Shown here in pieces: positions 11,093-21,989 of a stretch of DNA of 64,000 bases (positions are counted from its first letter, which is position 1; every line of letters starts with the position of its first letter). The translations under genes and the position numbers were made by a program. Source of the stretch: Annulohypoxylon bovei var. microspora (taxonomy: Eukaryota; Ascomycota; Sordariomycetes; Xylariales; Hypoxylaceae); assembly GCA_022836615.1 (NCBI GenBank), contig MU405316.1, positions 62,001-126,000 on the forward strand, read 5' to 3'. The notes beneath the pieces are model-generated. The model worked only from the letters and a program-made list of their open reading frames with translations, did not search any database and was not told the DNA's origin.

Positions 11093-12497
11093 CTATTCTA
11101 TCGAACTCTTAATTCCCGCCAGGTATGTCTCATCTCGTGTCTGCTTTAGAAATGGTATTAGTGCCGTCCCTCCTGTTCCGGTCAGTTCTTTTTCTACTTT
11201 GCGATCAGGCCGTGACGACGCGGTGGCAAGATTGATCACCGGAGCCTGACTTTTCTTCCTTGACGGCACGATAATATATCTTGTCACGAGTTGCATGTGC
11301 CTGTTTCGAAAGTCCCCAAGAGCTTTGGTAGCAGCTTGAAATGAAAGCCGTAATTGTCTTTGTTCGTCCGACTCGTCACATTTGTCACACTCGTTTGCGA
11401 TTTCCTTTAGGCTTTTCATAGATGAGACGCATTCTAGGAATTCCCTATGTGGTCCTGGCATGTAATGGCGGACCTCTTCATGAAAAGTCGGGGCTGCTTC
11501 GCTTGTCACTGAAGACACGGCCAGGTTTGTACGCGCGCCGTTGCCGGATGATCTATGTTCAACCCCAAGAACAGCGTCGAAGAACTGAATAAGTGAGCTT
11601 TGCCCATTGCTTCCACCTCTCAACTGTTTCCAGCTGAGCGCACCATCTCCGTCTTCGTATAAGACTCCATTCGGAAGGCCGGCCGCCCCCATATTCTTGC
11701 TTCCGGCTAGATACGGGCGGATCTGGTGATAAAAAACCATGGGGTCGCATTTTTCGTCCATCCGATCAAGAAGCCTACCAAGCTTCCCGATACATATCGT
11801 CAATTCATCCAGAGCCCTCGTCGTCGTCAAATAGTCTCGTTCTTGAATAGCTTCAAGCGCCTTGAGCATGACTGGAATTATATAGGCTCCTTGTGCTTCC
11901 ATTGCCACGGATACCGTGTAGAACCACGACTCATCCTGCGTTCCGCTAAACGTGTGCAAGGCTTGCAGCTTGTCAAGATCTTGGAAGTCAGATCCGGTGC
12001 ACGTGAAGTTCCAGAGGTTGAGTGCAGCGTATGTCGCAACTGGTGGAAGGCTGAGGTGGTCTGAAACTCGAAGAAAGGGAACTGATACTGTTAGGGGGAG
12101 CACCTAATTTTTCCGTCTGTCAGCTACTAGTACATGTTACTGCTGAAGAACATCCTGGATGAGTCCATACCTCTGACGGCTTTTCTCCCCCCCAAATATA
12201 CGCATGGGCTAAGAATGATAGGACCACGTAGGCACGACGCCACTCTTCTTCCGCGTGGAGCTTTTTCGTCGAAAGTACCTGTATGCGGTCCACGGCTTTT
12301 CGTATTACCCTCTCCTTTATCAACGACGGGAGATCGCCTAGCAGGGATTCCCACGGAGCATAATATGGATTTGATAGACGTCTTAAGGGTTTTCGGTCGG
12401 GAAGAAACCCGTTCTTGGATATAGAATAACCCTGGAGGTAGTCATGTTGATCCGAACAGTCGTTGTGTTCCGACGAAAGTAGAGTATGACCCGGCAT
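11093..12497 (-). CDS. Indoleamine 2,3-dioxygenase (IDO)
   Basis: A heme dioxygenase that opens the indole ring of tryptophan to N-formylkynurenine, the entry step of the kynurenine/NAD route. Two exons, 12497-12171 and 12103-11093, are joined across a 67-nt intron and encode 445 aa, the normal fungal size. Seen in order: NPYYAPWESLLGDLP near residue 45, the join KPSE/VLPLTVSVPFLRVSDHLSLPP, VATYAALNLWNF, and SWFYTVSVAMEAQGAYIIP. The heme-ligand region is HYMPGPHREFLECV with the proximal His at about 328. The family C-terminal signature is GTGGTALIPFLKQTRDET. Fungi often carry several IDO paralogues, so whether this is the housekeeping or an accessory copy cannot be told. It lies upstream of a regulator and a P450 on the same strand and diverges from the sugar-bisphosphatase gene across about 570 bp. 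Confidence 0.95.
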
Positions 12498-13069
12498 TGT
12501 AGAATGAGACGTACTTCAGATATCGAATCCAGGGAACTATGGTGTAGTGTACGCTAAAGATACGTTCAAGAAGTAATCCCATATTTAAAGACTTAGCTAC
12601 CTAGGAAAAGGGGTTCGGATATATCCATTTAGATACTCATCGGAACTCGGATAACGGATCACGGAAGTGCTAGATAGGTACCTAGTTTGGTAGCATGACC
12701 AGCCTCCGTTCACCGCAACTTATATCTAGGTATTCTTATTAGATATCAAAACCTCTCTATGATTAGAACACCCCTAGCCCTAGTCTATAATATTCCAAAT
12801 ATACCTACCTAGGTAGTTGAACAATATGCCAAAAAGTTCAGAAGAAGCTCAAATTATACGAGACTCATCTTACCATATTTACGTGGTAGATCTAGGTAGA
12901 TAGAGCTTATTCAATGGATAGGTTAGGCCTTAGAAGGTATGTATTTAGGGACCCGATAACTGCATAATTTTGAGGGTTTTTACACGTCTATGAGATGTGA
13001 GAGCAGATATTATTCCACCTGGATAACAACTCAACCATTAAATTTTCCAAGATCGTTATATGAACAGAG
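12498..13069. promoter_or_regulatory. Shared intergenic region between divergent IDO and sugar-bisphosphatase genes
   Basis: A gene-free segment of 572 bp between two divergent start codons. It is AT-rich with a TACCTACCTAGGTAG run near 12802-12816 and GGTACCTAGTTTGGTA near 12676. It should contain both promoters; no specific binding site can be named. Confidence 0.5.
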
Positions 13070-14059
13070 ATGGCTGATTCCGACTTGATACGCCATCTTC
13101 GATCTGCTGTCCCTTCGCAGGCATATAGAGGACTAATAGAATCAGTATTACCAACACTCGTCGACTGCATATCCGATATAGCAACGGCTCTTAGAAGTTC
13201 TCATTACGTTTCGCAGGCAGGCACAGCGAACGTGTTCGGTGACGATCAACTAAATGTGGATGTATTAGCCGAAAATAGCATCCGAAGCGCTATCTCGCGG
13301 TGCGCTTTCGTGGCCACTGCCAGTAGCGAAGAGGACCCGATAGAACGAGACGTTCAACATCAGCAAGGATCTATAGCCGCTACCAGTGAGAATTACACGG
13401 TTGCGTTTGACCCTCTGGACGGCAGCTCTATCATAGCGCCAAACTGGACAGTCGGGACCATTATCGGTGTTTGGCAAGGAAAAACAGCGCTCAATCAACT
13501 TCCGGCGAGCAGACAGGTGGCCGCTGTACTTGGCGTCTACGGTCCGCGTCTTACAGCCATAATTGCGGTTCGCGTGCCCGGCTCTGACCCATTATGCCTC
13601 GAGATAGGAATCGGCGGGAATGGCGTACGCGACTGCGAAGTTATTCGGCCTACCGTCCGGCTAGCGGAGTCGCCATTCAAGACCCGCTACTTTGCGCCCG
13701 CGAATCTCCGTGCGGCGGCAGACAATGAAAAGTACATGGGTCTAGTCTCTCATTTCATTCAGAATAAGTACACGCTGCGGTACAGCGGCGGACTTGTTCC
13801 AGACGTGGTTCACGCATTGGTCAAGGGACATGGCATATACATCTCACCTGTCACCATTGCTAGCAGGGCAAAATTGAGACGTCTATATGAGCTGTTCCCT
13901 CTCGCACTAATAATCGAGTGTGCTGGAGGGAAGGCGATCGACCCGGCTGACGGGACGAGCATACTAGATAGGGCCTTAACAGACCTGAACGAAACTGCAG
14001 GATTGGTTTGCGGGACAGCAGATGAAGTTGATTTCGTCAAGAAAGCACTTCTCGACTAG
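13070..14059 (+). CDS. FBPase-superfamily sugar bisphosphatase (sedoheptulose-1,7-/fructose-1,6-bisphosphatase-like)
   Basis: A metal-dependent phosphatase removing the C1 phosphate of a sugar bisphosphate, presumably cytosolic because no targeting signal is visible. It is a single exon of 329 aa. The metal-site segments are present: SEEDP at 86-90 and the hallmark FDPLDGSS at 113-120 (Asp 114 and Asp 117). The substrate-side segments are YSGGLVPDVVHALVKG and LRRLYELFPLALIIECAGGKA, which match the FBPase/SBPase fold (compare KLRLLYECNPMAFI.EQAGG in FBPase). It resembles the SBPase-like branch annotated in many ascomycetes more than gluconeogenic FBPase, but substrate preference cannot be decided from sequence. 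It is convergent with the GH105 gene (stops about 115 bp apart) and divergent from IDO. Confidence 0.88.
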   Translation: MADSDLIRHLRSAVPSQAYRGLIESVLPTLVDCISDIATALRSSHYVSQAGTANVFGDDQLNVDVLAENSIRSAISRCAFVATASSEEDPIERDVQHQQGSIAATSENYTVAFDPLDGSSIIAPNWTVGTIIGVWQGKTALNQLPASRQVAAVLGVYGPRLTAIIAVRVPGSDPLCLEIGIGGNGVRDCEVIRPTVRLAESPFKTRYFAPANLRAAADNEKYMGLVSHFIQNKYTLRYSGGLVPDVVHALVKGHGIYISPVTIASRAKLRRLYELFPLALIIECAGGKAIDPADGTSILDRALTDLNETAGLVCGTADEVDFVKKALLD

Positions 14060-14174
14060 ATGTCAGCACCTAATTATTAAAGCTCCAAGAATGCAAGTCA
14101 GGTACCCAGGTAGTCAATAGCCATTGATCCCAATTGCATCTTCACAGGATTAATTTAACATAGTTACTAGGTAC

Positions 14175-15293
14175 CTAAATAAACACTCTTAGAAACTCGA
14201 CTAAGGCTATAATAGCCATAGCTTGTCCGTAAGGCATGCTCGTGATTGGGATGTCCTTGTAATGCTGTAATGTGTGTCCCATCCCCGTGCCAAAAGATGT
14301 GTTTAGGAGTTCCCCGTCGGCATCGATATTATCCAGAACGGCTCGTATCGCCTTAAGAGCAACGGCCTCGTATTCCTTTCCGATGTACTTCTTCCTCTGC
14401 GCCTTCATAATTCCAAAGGCGAACCCCGCCGTCGCGCTCGATTCGACATATGAGCCTTCCTCCTCCGGCTGGTCTAAAAGTGTGCGCCATAGACCCGACG
14501 ACACCTGCAACGGCTTGAGAGCTTCGCACTGCGCGTTCAGCGTATCTAGAAGATGAGTTCGGATCGGGTCGTTAGCAGGTAGATCCAGCAGCTCCAAGAA
14601 CTCGGGAATCACAATCGTCAGCCACGCATTTCCTCTCGCCCATAAAGCATTTGCGAAATTGTGTCCCCCCTCATGAAACGTCCAGCCGTGGAAGAACAGT
14701 CCCGATTTTGTGTCGAACAAATACTTGATGTGGATTAGAAATTGCCTCTTCGCTTCATCAACGTAATGCGGTCTATTTAGCAGCTTCCCGATCTTGGCCA
14801 GAGGCATGACAGTCATCATGAGCGTGTCGTCCCATAATTGCTGGTCGTTGACCTCCAAGTACGTAATGTGTTGCATGCCACCATATTTGGTCCGCTCCAG
14901 GTCGTAGTATGCCCACTCTGCCCAGCTGTCTAGCCAGGGGAGGTAGGTTTGATTACCCGTTTTCTCATACACGTAAGCTAGAGTTAAGAATACGGCCATG
15001 GTGTTGATATTCTTTGTGGTACCGCCCGCAGCGAATCGGTTCGCGAACCAATCTTCAATGATCTTGAGATACTTTTCATCTCCCGTTAGCGAATAGTAGG
15101 CCCAGATTCCGTTAAGGCCGATTCCGTGAGTCCATTCCCAATCATTCCAACCTTTTGTATCAATTACGCGCCCGTCTGCGAGCGTCATAAGGAATTCCCC
15201 TGTCGTGTCTTTGATGTTTACGAGCCCATCGATGAGGAGCTGAATCTTAGCATGAACATCGCTAGATTTGATCCCATGAACTTCTAGTGGCAT
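14175..15293 (-). CDS. Glycoside hydrolase family 105, unsaturated rhamnogalacturonyl/glucuronyl hydrolase
   Basis: It hydrolyses the unsaturated uronic acid from the non-reducing end of oligosaccharides left by pectate or rhamnogalacturonan lyases. It is a single exon of 372 aa from the ATG at 15293; an upstream in-frame ATG at 15338 would add 15 residues with no family similarity. There is no signal peptide, so it is intracellular, as for other GH105 enzymes. Alpha6/alpha6-barrel motifs are visible: DTKGWNDWEWTHGIGLNGIWAYY split over residues about 46-68, NINTMAVFLTLAYVYE, WDDTLMMTVMPLAKIGK (the Asp of WDD aligns with the catalytic Asp of YteR), HNFANALWARGNAWLT and SSATAGFAFGIMKAQ. It is divergent from an MFS transporter, which suggests import and intracellular breakdown of pectin fragments. 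Confidence 0.93.
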   Translation of the reverse strand: MPLEVHGIKSSDVHAKIQLLIDGLVNIKDTTGEFLMTLADGRVIDTKGWNDWEWTHGIGLNGIWAYYSLTGDEKYLKIIEDWFANRFAAGGTTKNINTMAVFLTLAYVYEKTGNQTYLPWLDSWAEWAYYDLERTKYGGMQHITYLEVNDQQLWDDTLMMTVMPLAKIGKLLNRPHYVDEAKRQFLIHIKYLFDTKSGLFFHGWTFHEGGHNFANALWARGNAWLTIVIPEFLELLDLPANDPIRTHLLDTLNAQCEALKPLQVSSGLWRTLLDQPEEEGSYVESSATAGFAFGIMKAQRKKYIGKEYEAVALKAIRAVLDNIDADGELLNTSFGTGMGHTLQHYKDIPITSMPYGQAMAIIALVEFLRVFI

Positions 15294-16535
15294 CTTGACA
15301 GAATAGAGTGACTTTTGTCGTTTTCCAAGTATACGCAATTCGACGGAAATATCTAGGAGACTTTTCGTAAGGTAGGCTATATGAATATATAAATATAGAG
15401 ATGATATAAAGTGATCCTCTTTGGCTCAAATGACTGTTTGAGAAATCGATACTTTTCAAACAAGGCCTCGAATTGAGCTTCTCATATGCCAAGTTCTCCA
15501 AACTATCTGAGATCTTTTAAGAATGGAGAATAAACGATGGAGCAATTCGAAATTCCCCTCGTGAGGAGTTACGGACCCCACATGCGCATTGTAGCGTCTT
15601 AAGTGCATCCAGTTGTCGGAGTATCACGTCGTTTCAATACCCACCTACTCTATGCCAACCGTCAGGTCTTGAGGATCTCATACCACGTGATAGTAACCTT
15701 GTGATCCCATCGATAGAGTACTTGCCTATATAACACAGCAGATAAGAAAAGGGACTGGGACTTTTTAAGCCGAAAGAGGACTGTTTTTAGACTGTATAGT
15801 CATAGCTGAACTTCGATGGAGAATTTGGGACCGACCCTTTCTTGACTTGGCGACGACTTCGGCCTAGCTAGCGCCGAGGCTAGCTCTCTGAGGGAAAGAC
15901 CCCCAGCTTCGTAGGCTCGTCTCATCCGAAAAAGTTGGAGCTTCGTTTAAAGCAGCAGGATTTTCGGGCTTGAACTCTCAAGACTCCAGATTATGGCCTT
16001 GGGGTTTGTCCCCGTCCCCCAGGTTTTGGAGAATTAACCCCAGAGAGCCCCGGACTGCCCAGATTGCCCGGATTCCTTCGTAAATAGTCTAACGCTAAAA
16101 TGGGCGCTATTACCTCGTTGAATATAGTCGACTAATGATATCTGAGATGATTCGCTGAACGATATTCCTGCGCTCTACCCCACTTCCATACTGATCCGAG
16201 GAGGTGGTTCTTAACCCAACTAATGTAGGCGAATGAACGCTCGCAGTATGGTCGGCCATCTGACCCCTTGTTGGATAGCTCGCTTGCGACGTTACGACGC
16301 CAAAGCAAGACAGGCTTATGTACGCGAGAGGGTCGGGGGTTAGCGATGCAGGATGTGAATTAAAATGGCGTCTCTCCCGACTTCAGATCTCATCTCGTCC
16401 CACCTCCCATCCTCTATCCCCCCAGGCAATTTTTCCGTGGCGTGTATATCCGCTGCCGCTGGGCCTGCTTAACACCAACTGCGAGTAATACCGGTTTCAG
16501 AAGCAGTCCAAGAGGCCCAAATCATCGCACTCACC
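15294..16535. promoter_or_regulatory. Divergent promoter region between GH105 and MFS transporter
   Basis: About 1.24 kb without a recognisable gene, lying between the two start codons. It contains GC-richer blocks near 15830-16080 and a pyrimidine-rich stretch before the MFS start. No riboswitch-like or repeated operator was seen. Confidence 0.5.
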
Positions 16536-18310
16536 ATGTCATCTATGGAAGTTCCCGACCCAGACATGGTCCGGCCCACGTCGCCTCACCATGATGATGA
16601 TGCGAAGAGATACTCGATGGCGGAGGTGGAGCGGGCACGCTCAGCGCCGGATGACATCGACGAGAAGGGGGAGCGGGAAGACTACGGCAAGGTCGACCAA
16701 GAAGTCGCTAAATATTCGTCGTCAGCTCGGATTGAGATATCATCTGAAGAAAACGCTAGACTTCGGAGACTGGTCGATAAACGCGTCCTGGTGGTTATGA
16801 TCACGACGTATTTCCTTCAGGCCATCGACAAAGGCACATTGTCCTTTTCTTCGATCATGGGCTTGCCTAAAGATACCGGCATGCTTACCCCTGAGGGTAA
16901 AGTAAGCCAGAGCTTTTCGTGGTTGACGACTTGTATTTATATAACTATCCTCGTTGTCGAGTACCCGCAGGTAAGGCTCAGCTCACATTCCTCTCTAGAG
17001 CACTAGAATATTTCTGTAGTTGAAGCGGCATGCTGACGGTATAAAAACTACAGAATTACATAATCGCTCGAGTTCCTGTTGCCAAGTATCTCAGCTTCTC
17101 GATTATCGCCTGGGGTACTACCCTTGCTTGTCACGCTGCCTGCAAAAACTTTGTTGGGCTCGTGGTTGTCCGTACGCTGCTAGGACTTTTCGAATCGGCC
17201 TGCCAACCCGCATTCGTGATCCTCTCGGCAATGTGGTACAAACGTGAGGAACAGGCCTCAAGGGTCACTTATTGGTACATGATGAACGGCGCGCAGCAGA
17301 TTGTCGGCGGTCTTCTCGCCTACTGCTTTACTCTGATAACGGACGGCCCTCTCAAGTCGTGGCAGTGGCTTTTCCTAGCTTATGGAATCATATCCGTCAT
17401 CTTCGGCGTATTCGTTCTTTGGTGGATGCCCGATTCCCCCATGCGTGCTAAATGCTTCAGCGAGGAGGACAAGCGCCTGTTGGTTGAGCGAGTGCGAGGA
17501 AACCAGACCGGTCTGCAGAATCGCGTCTTCAAGAAGGAGCAGGTCTGGGACGCCCTGACCGACCCCCAAACCTGGTGTTACGCCGGAATTCAGTTCACGA
17601 CAACTCTCCCGACCAGCGGTCTCGGCGCCTTCGCAAACTTGATCATCTCGGGCAGCCTCGGATTTTCCAGTCTCCAGACGCAGCTATTAGCCATGGTCCT
17701 TGGCTTCTACATTATTATAGTACTGCTAGGATCGGTTTGGTTGGTGAAGAGGTTCAACCAGAACATCCTAACTATGCTGGGCTTCATTGTCCCGTAAGTA
17801 GACTATCCCACACCCTAGAGATGATGGTGCGATTATAGCTGACATGATTTCCCTAGGTCGTTCGTTGGTACTATCTTACTGATGACTCTTCCTAACCAAA
17901 CCTTCCCCCAGCACATAGGATTACTCATCTCCTACTATATCACGCTGTCGTTCTGGGCGGCGCAAACTTTAGGCCTTTCCATGATGACTCGAAACGTCGG
18001 CGGCCAAACCAAAAAGAGCGTCGTGGTAGCTACGAACTTCGTTTTCTGGTCCGCGGGTAACGCTATCGGGCCCCAGGTCTTCCTGTCGCGCGAAGCACCT
18101 AAATATTTTACGGCGTTTTCGACCCACCTCGCTTGTTACTCCCTTCTCGTCATCATCTTGTTATATTTCCGCTTTTATCTTACCAGGCAGAACAACAAGC
18201 GGGACCAGTTGGCTGCGGCTGGTGTCAGCGAAGCTCGTGACGAGAGGCTAGCCCACGCTTTTGAGGACTTGACGGATAGGGAGAACCCTAACTTTAGATA
18301 CGTGTATTAG
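16536..18310 (+). CDS. MFS transporter, DAL5/allantoate-permease (anion:cation symporter) family
   Basis: A plasma-membrane organic-anion or sugar-acid symporter of 542 aa. Three exons, 16536-16970, 17054-17793 and 17857-18310, join in frame. The hydrophilic acidic N-terminus of about 85 residues precedes the first helix (RVLVVMITTYFLQAIDKGTL). The signature of the family follows: YPQ/NYIIARVPVAKYLSF, SIIAWGTTLACHAACKNF, VVVRTLLGLFESACQPAFV and MWYKREEQASRVTYWYMMNG. The cytosolic middle loop reads PDSPMRAKCFSEEDKRLLVERVRGNQTG. The second half contains FANLIISGSLGFSSLQTQLL, TFPQHIGLLISYYITLSFW, NVGGQTKKSVVVATNFVFWSAGNAIGPQ and FRFYLTRQN. Substrate is unknown; the divergent GH105 neighbour makes a pectin-derived oligosaccharide or uronate attractive. 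Confidence 0.92.
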
Positions 18311-18662
18311 AATCGCGTATCGGTCTTCGTGAATAAAAAGAGCGTTTTCCGGGTCATTTTTCAGCCTCGGAGGTTAAAGATATTGTAAATAAGAGTGAAT
18401 AGCTATTTGAATCTTAAGAGAGATTCATCGTTATCAGCTGCAAAATGTTTTGAACCATTATTACGGATCAGTACTAGCGAATGCGAAGTTTATATGACGC
18501 CTACTCGTTACCTACCTACCTAACCTGACTTAGGGAGGTGTACCTAGGTAGGTAATTGATAGAGATGCCGACTCTGCTTCAAGGTTGTAAGTATTTGTTT
18601 CAATTTGGTAGGAGATTAATTACCTACTAATAGTAGGTACTACATAGGCAGGATAGAGCCTA
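18311..18662. other. MFS 3' flank with TAGG-rich stretch
   Basis: Gene-free DNA ahead of the inverted-repeat element. CTACCTACC and CCTAGGTAGGTAA runs occur near 18512-18556. Confidence 0.55.
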
Positions 18663-19850
18663 CAGTCAACTAGGGGTAGAAAAAGCTGGTAAGGGGTAGA
18701 AATTGTGGGGCGACCCCAAACTCGACTAGGGGTAGGAGTTTTTCTACCCGGGGTCCACTAAAAGCTCAGGTTTAACCACGGTTTAACCGCGTCTCACCAA
18801 CCTCAATATTTGCAAGGTAATAACTTTGCGAAATCGTGATATTTTATAATTTTAAAAATACGGTTTAATAGCTTTTAGTTTAATGAAGCAAATAAAAATA
18901 AATGCATCATGATAGCTCAATCTTTCGTTGCGTAATACTAGTTTAACGTGGCCCCGGCTCAACCGGGGTTCAACCGGGGCTTAACCGGGGCTTAACTGGG
19001 GTTCAACCGGGGCTCAACCGGGGCTCAGCAGCGGTTCAACAGCGGTTCAACAACGGTTCAACAACGGTTCAGCAGCGGCTCAATTTAAGTTTAATAGCTA
19101 TTAGCTAATATATAAAATCATTATCAAGGTTATTATATTTTATTTTATTTAATTGTAGGTGTTTTAAAGCTTGTATCTATTTATTATGTAAGTAAATAAG
19201 CTTGGCCAATTTTGAGCTTACCCCGCTATTAGGTAAGCTGAGCTAATTAGGTAAGCTGAGCTAATTAGGTTCCAGGCTTACCCCGCCATTAAGTAATCGC
19301 ACCAACTAAATTGTATGTACAATCTTTACATTTGAATAACTTTGCGAATATTGCTTTTTATAATTAATAATGCTGATATAAATGTTCATCTAAGTTAAAC
19401 AAATCGAATGAATCTAGTTGCACTTTTGTAAACCTATTAGTAGACCAGGGCTGAGCCGCTGTTGAACCGCTGTTAAACCGCTGCTGAGCTCCGGTTGAGC
19501 CCCGGTTGAACCGTTGCTGAGCCCCAGTTGAGCCCCGGTTGAGCCCCGGTTGAACCTGGGGCCACGTTAAACCAGTATTACGCAACGATTATTAAAGCTA
19601 TTATAGTGCATTCATTTTTATTAGCTTAACTGAATTGAAAGCTATCAAATACCGCTTTTAAAACCATAAAAGCATAAGATTTCGTAAAGTTATTACCTTG
19701 TAAATATTTATATTAGTAAGCCGCGGTTAAACCGCGGGTGAACCTGAGCTTTTAGTGGACCCCGGGTAGAAAAACTCCTACCCCTAGTCGAGTTTGGGGT
19801 CGCCCCACAATTTCTACCCCTTACCAGCTTTTTCTACCCCTAGCTGACTG
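18663..19850. mobile_element. Long inverted-repeat element (MITE-like, non-autonomous), about 1.19 kb
   Basis: The left end (CAGTCAACTAGGGGTAGAAA...) and the reverse complement of the right end (CAGTCAGCTAGGGGTAGAAA...) match with one difference in the first 20 bases. The match then continues through the next roughly 400 bp of each arm (about 18663-19085 and 19440-19850), with scattered transitions. Each arm carries a tract of imperfect GGGGCTCAACC / AGCGGTTCAAC repeats (about 18952-19084 on the left). The central 350 bp is AT-rich and holds a direct repeat, ATTAGGTAAGCTGAGCTA twice near 19228-19263. No transposase frame exists; a 73-codon frame at 19364-19585 is only translated repeat. I could not find a convincing target-site duplication (left flank ..AGCCTA, right flank ATCCCT..). 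It could be a foldback or MITE mobilised in trans. Confidence 0.8.
18952..19084 (+). repeat. Imperfect short tandem repeats in left arm of the inverted-repeat element
   Basis: Runs of about 12-13-bp units of the type GGGGCTCAACC, GGGGTTCAACC and GCGGTTCAACA. The same array appears inverted in the right arm at about 19448-19562. Units differ mainly by C/T changes. Confidence 0.75.
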
Positions 19851-20194
19851 ATCCCTCACCGAGCTAGATTTAGGTTCAAACGGAACATCTGGAACCCACC
19901 CAACTAAGTTTGCAGTTGACTTGACCAATTTTGGAAATTTTGGACTTCCAAGGTTCTCACCCTAGCAACTTCACGGCGAAGCTTCCAAAGCTTCAATTTC
20001 ACCCATTCACATTCATCTTCATCCTTCATTCCTCCAAGGTTTCTAATTCCACCACATACATTTTTCAAAAATCCTTTTTTAAATTCCGCTGCATGCAATT
20101 TCGCAGTCGTCTGTTTCCTTCCCAGAGTTAACATTGTACGGTATTCTCGAGCTAGACGCGAAAAGAGAGGCGAACTTTAGATAATTCGTCAATT
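19851..20194. other. RNPS1-like gene promoter side
   Basis: About 340 bases with pyrimidine-rich content between the repeat element and the splicing-factor gene. No gene was recognised. Confidence 0.5.
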
Positions 20195-21206
20195 ATGGAT
20201 TATCGATCGCCTTCACGAGATCGCTTCGAGTCGCGCTCTCCGACGCCCAAGTCGCGTTATTCACGATCGCCTTCGCCAGCTCGCCGCCGCCGATCCCCTA
20301 CCAGATCGCCAACTCCTGCCGCCCGCCGTAATGGCAGACTTCGTAGCGAGAGTAGGAGCTTGAGTCGTGATCACGACGACAGGGGTAGAAGTGAGAGCCC
20401 GTTAAAAGGAAGTACCAAGGTCAGTAAATTCTCTAAATATATCTTTACATGACTGCATCATCGCGCATTTATGTCAATCCTCTCATATAATTTAAATATA
20501 TATGCTAATTTTAGGTATTTGGCCCTTAGATTGTGGTTGAGAAGTTGACGAAGACTATTAATGAGGAACACTTGCGTGAGATCTTCGGCCAGTACGGTCC
20601 TATACGAGATCTAGATATGCCTGTGAATAGACGGTGTAAGTGTACTTCCCTTGCTGCGATCCAATTTAGACTTGTCAATTAATACGTCCTTTTGATACCT
20701 ACCTAGTCAATACGAACCGTGGAACTGCCTATATTCTCTACATCCATGAGACAGACGCCGAAGCTGCTATTGCTCACATGCATGAAGCCGTTCTAGATGG
20801 CGCGGTAATCAATGTGTCGATCGTACTTCCTCGACGCAAATTCTCACCTTCTCCCCCGACTGCGAGCCGAGGCGCCAATATCGACCCTCGGCATCCCGCA
20901 CCCGGTCCTAGGGGTGGTGGTAGAGTCGGCGCTGGCAGTTCCACCAGTGGTGCAAGGGGAGCTGGATTTGGCGGGGGAAGGCCGCCGCGCTCACCTATAC
21001 GCTATGATCGCTCCGGCCGCGACAACTTTGACACTTACCGTCCGCGTTCCTATTCGAGATCTCGGTCCCCTCACCGTCGTAACCGAAGCCCTTCTGGCTC
21101 GCCCGGCTCCAGATCTCGATCTCCCCCGAGAAGACGGCGTAGCCCCAGTTACGACAGTTTTCGAGGTCGTAGCCGTTCTCGCAGTCGTGGAAGAGGATAT
21201 CGTTAG
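20195..21206 (+). CDS. RNPS1-like RS-domain RNA-binding protein (splicing / exon-junction factor)
   Basis: A nuclear pre-mRNA processing factor of 276 aa. Three exons, 20195-20419, 20530-20635 and 20707-21206, join in frame. The N-terminal RS region has SRSPTPKSRYSRSPSPARRR. One RRM (residues about 76-150) reads VVEKLTKTINEEHLREIFGQYGPIRDLDMPVNRR then NTNRGTAYILYIH, AEAAIAHMHEAVLDGAVINVS. The C-terminus is Gly-rich then RS/SR-rich (SRSRSPHRRNRSPSGSPGSR, SRSRSRGRGYR). A single RRM between two RS regions with the GPIRDLDMP motif is characteristic of RNPS1 and its ascomycete counterparts. It is a housekeeping gene next to a repeat-element insertion; the element ends about 345 bp upstream. Confidence 0.9.
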
Positions 21207-21989
21207 GTTAGGACGACTGGAGTCGTGTTGCATTTCGTTGGGCGTTTATCGAGGAGTACGATATACCAGGACATGACAGGGAAGCTTCGCGCATACGGTT
21301 GAGGATGGAGCAATCTGTGGCGGGATAATGGTCTACCAATTTGGTAGTAGTATGTCTGTTCTGTCCTATTATTCTGTTTCGAATCGATTGCTCATGATGC
21401 ATTTAGCACATCCACCAGAATCAATGGCTATCACTTTGCACTGGAGTGCGTAAATGATATTCTCGATTGATTACCAACTAAATCGCCTTACAAATTCGCC
21501 AGTCGATGTGTCAAAGTTTTCCCGGTGCCTCTTGTTTTATGATACCCAGCTCATTTTACCCCAATTGTCTGCGCCGCTCAGATCCTCGTAGAATCATCAT
21601 GCAATTCCACACTTCCTACACGAGCTCCACGCTAGCTCCATCGTTATTCCAGCTTGAGCCGTCAGCTTCCAATCAGAAACTTTAGGCTTTAGCTGTTGGT
21701 TATGAATCCTTCCGTGTATATACCTATCCTAACTACTAGGGGTTGAAAACCAGTGGTTGCTGATTAATGCCCACCATTTGTCATCTATGCTATAGCCCAG
21801 GCTCTCTAGACTGGGACTAATCCATCCAGCTACCCGCCTGAGCCATATGACTCGAAATTCTATATATATGAGCTCTGTGCGACTGGTGCCATGAGAATTA
21901 CAGAGGCAGATTAAACTCCTTAGCTGTATACACTCACTCATACCTTATTTATTTCCAGGGCTGATCGAAACGCCGTATTACCCAGAACA
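21207..21989. other. Intergenic between RNPS1-like and cupin genes
   Basis: 783 bases that should hold the 3' untranslated region of the RNPS1-like gene and the cupin promoter. Short frames here resemble nothing, and no repeats were noted. Confidence 0.5.

Noticed and set aside
19364..19585. 73-codon minus-strand frame with repeated GSTGAQQRFN-like units
   Set aside because: It is the translation of the tandem repeats in the right arm of the inverted-repeat element and has no independent coding support.
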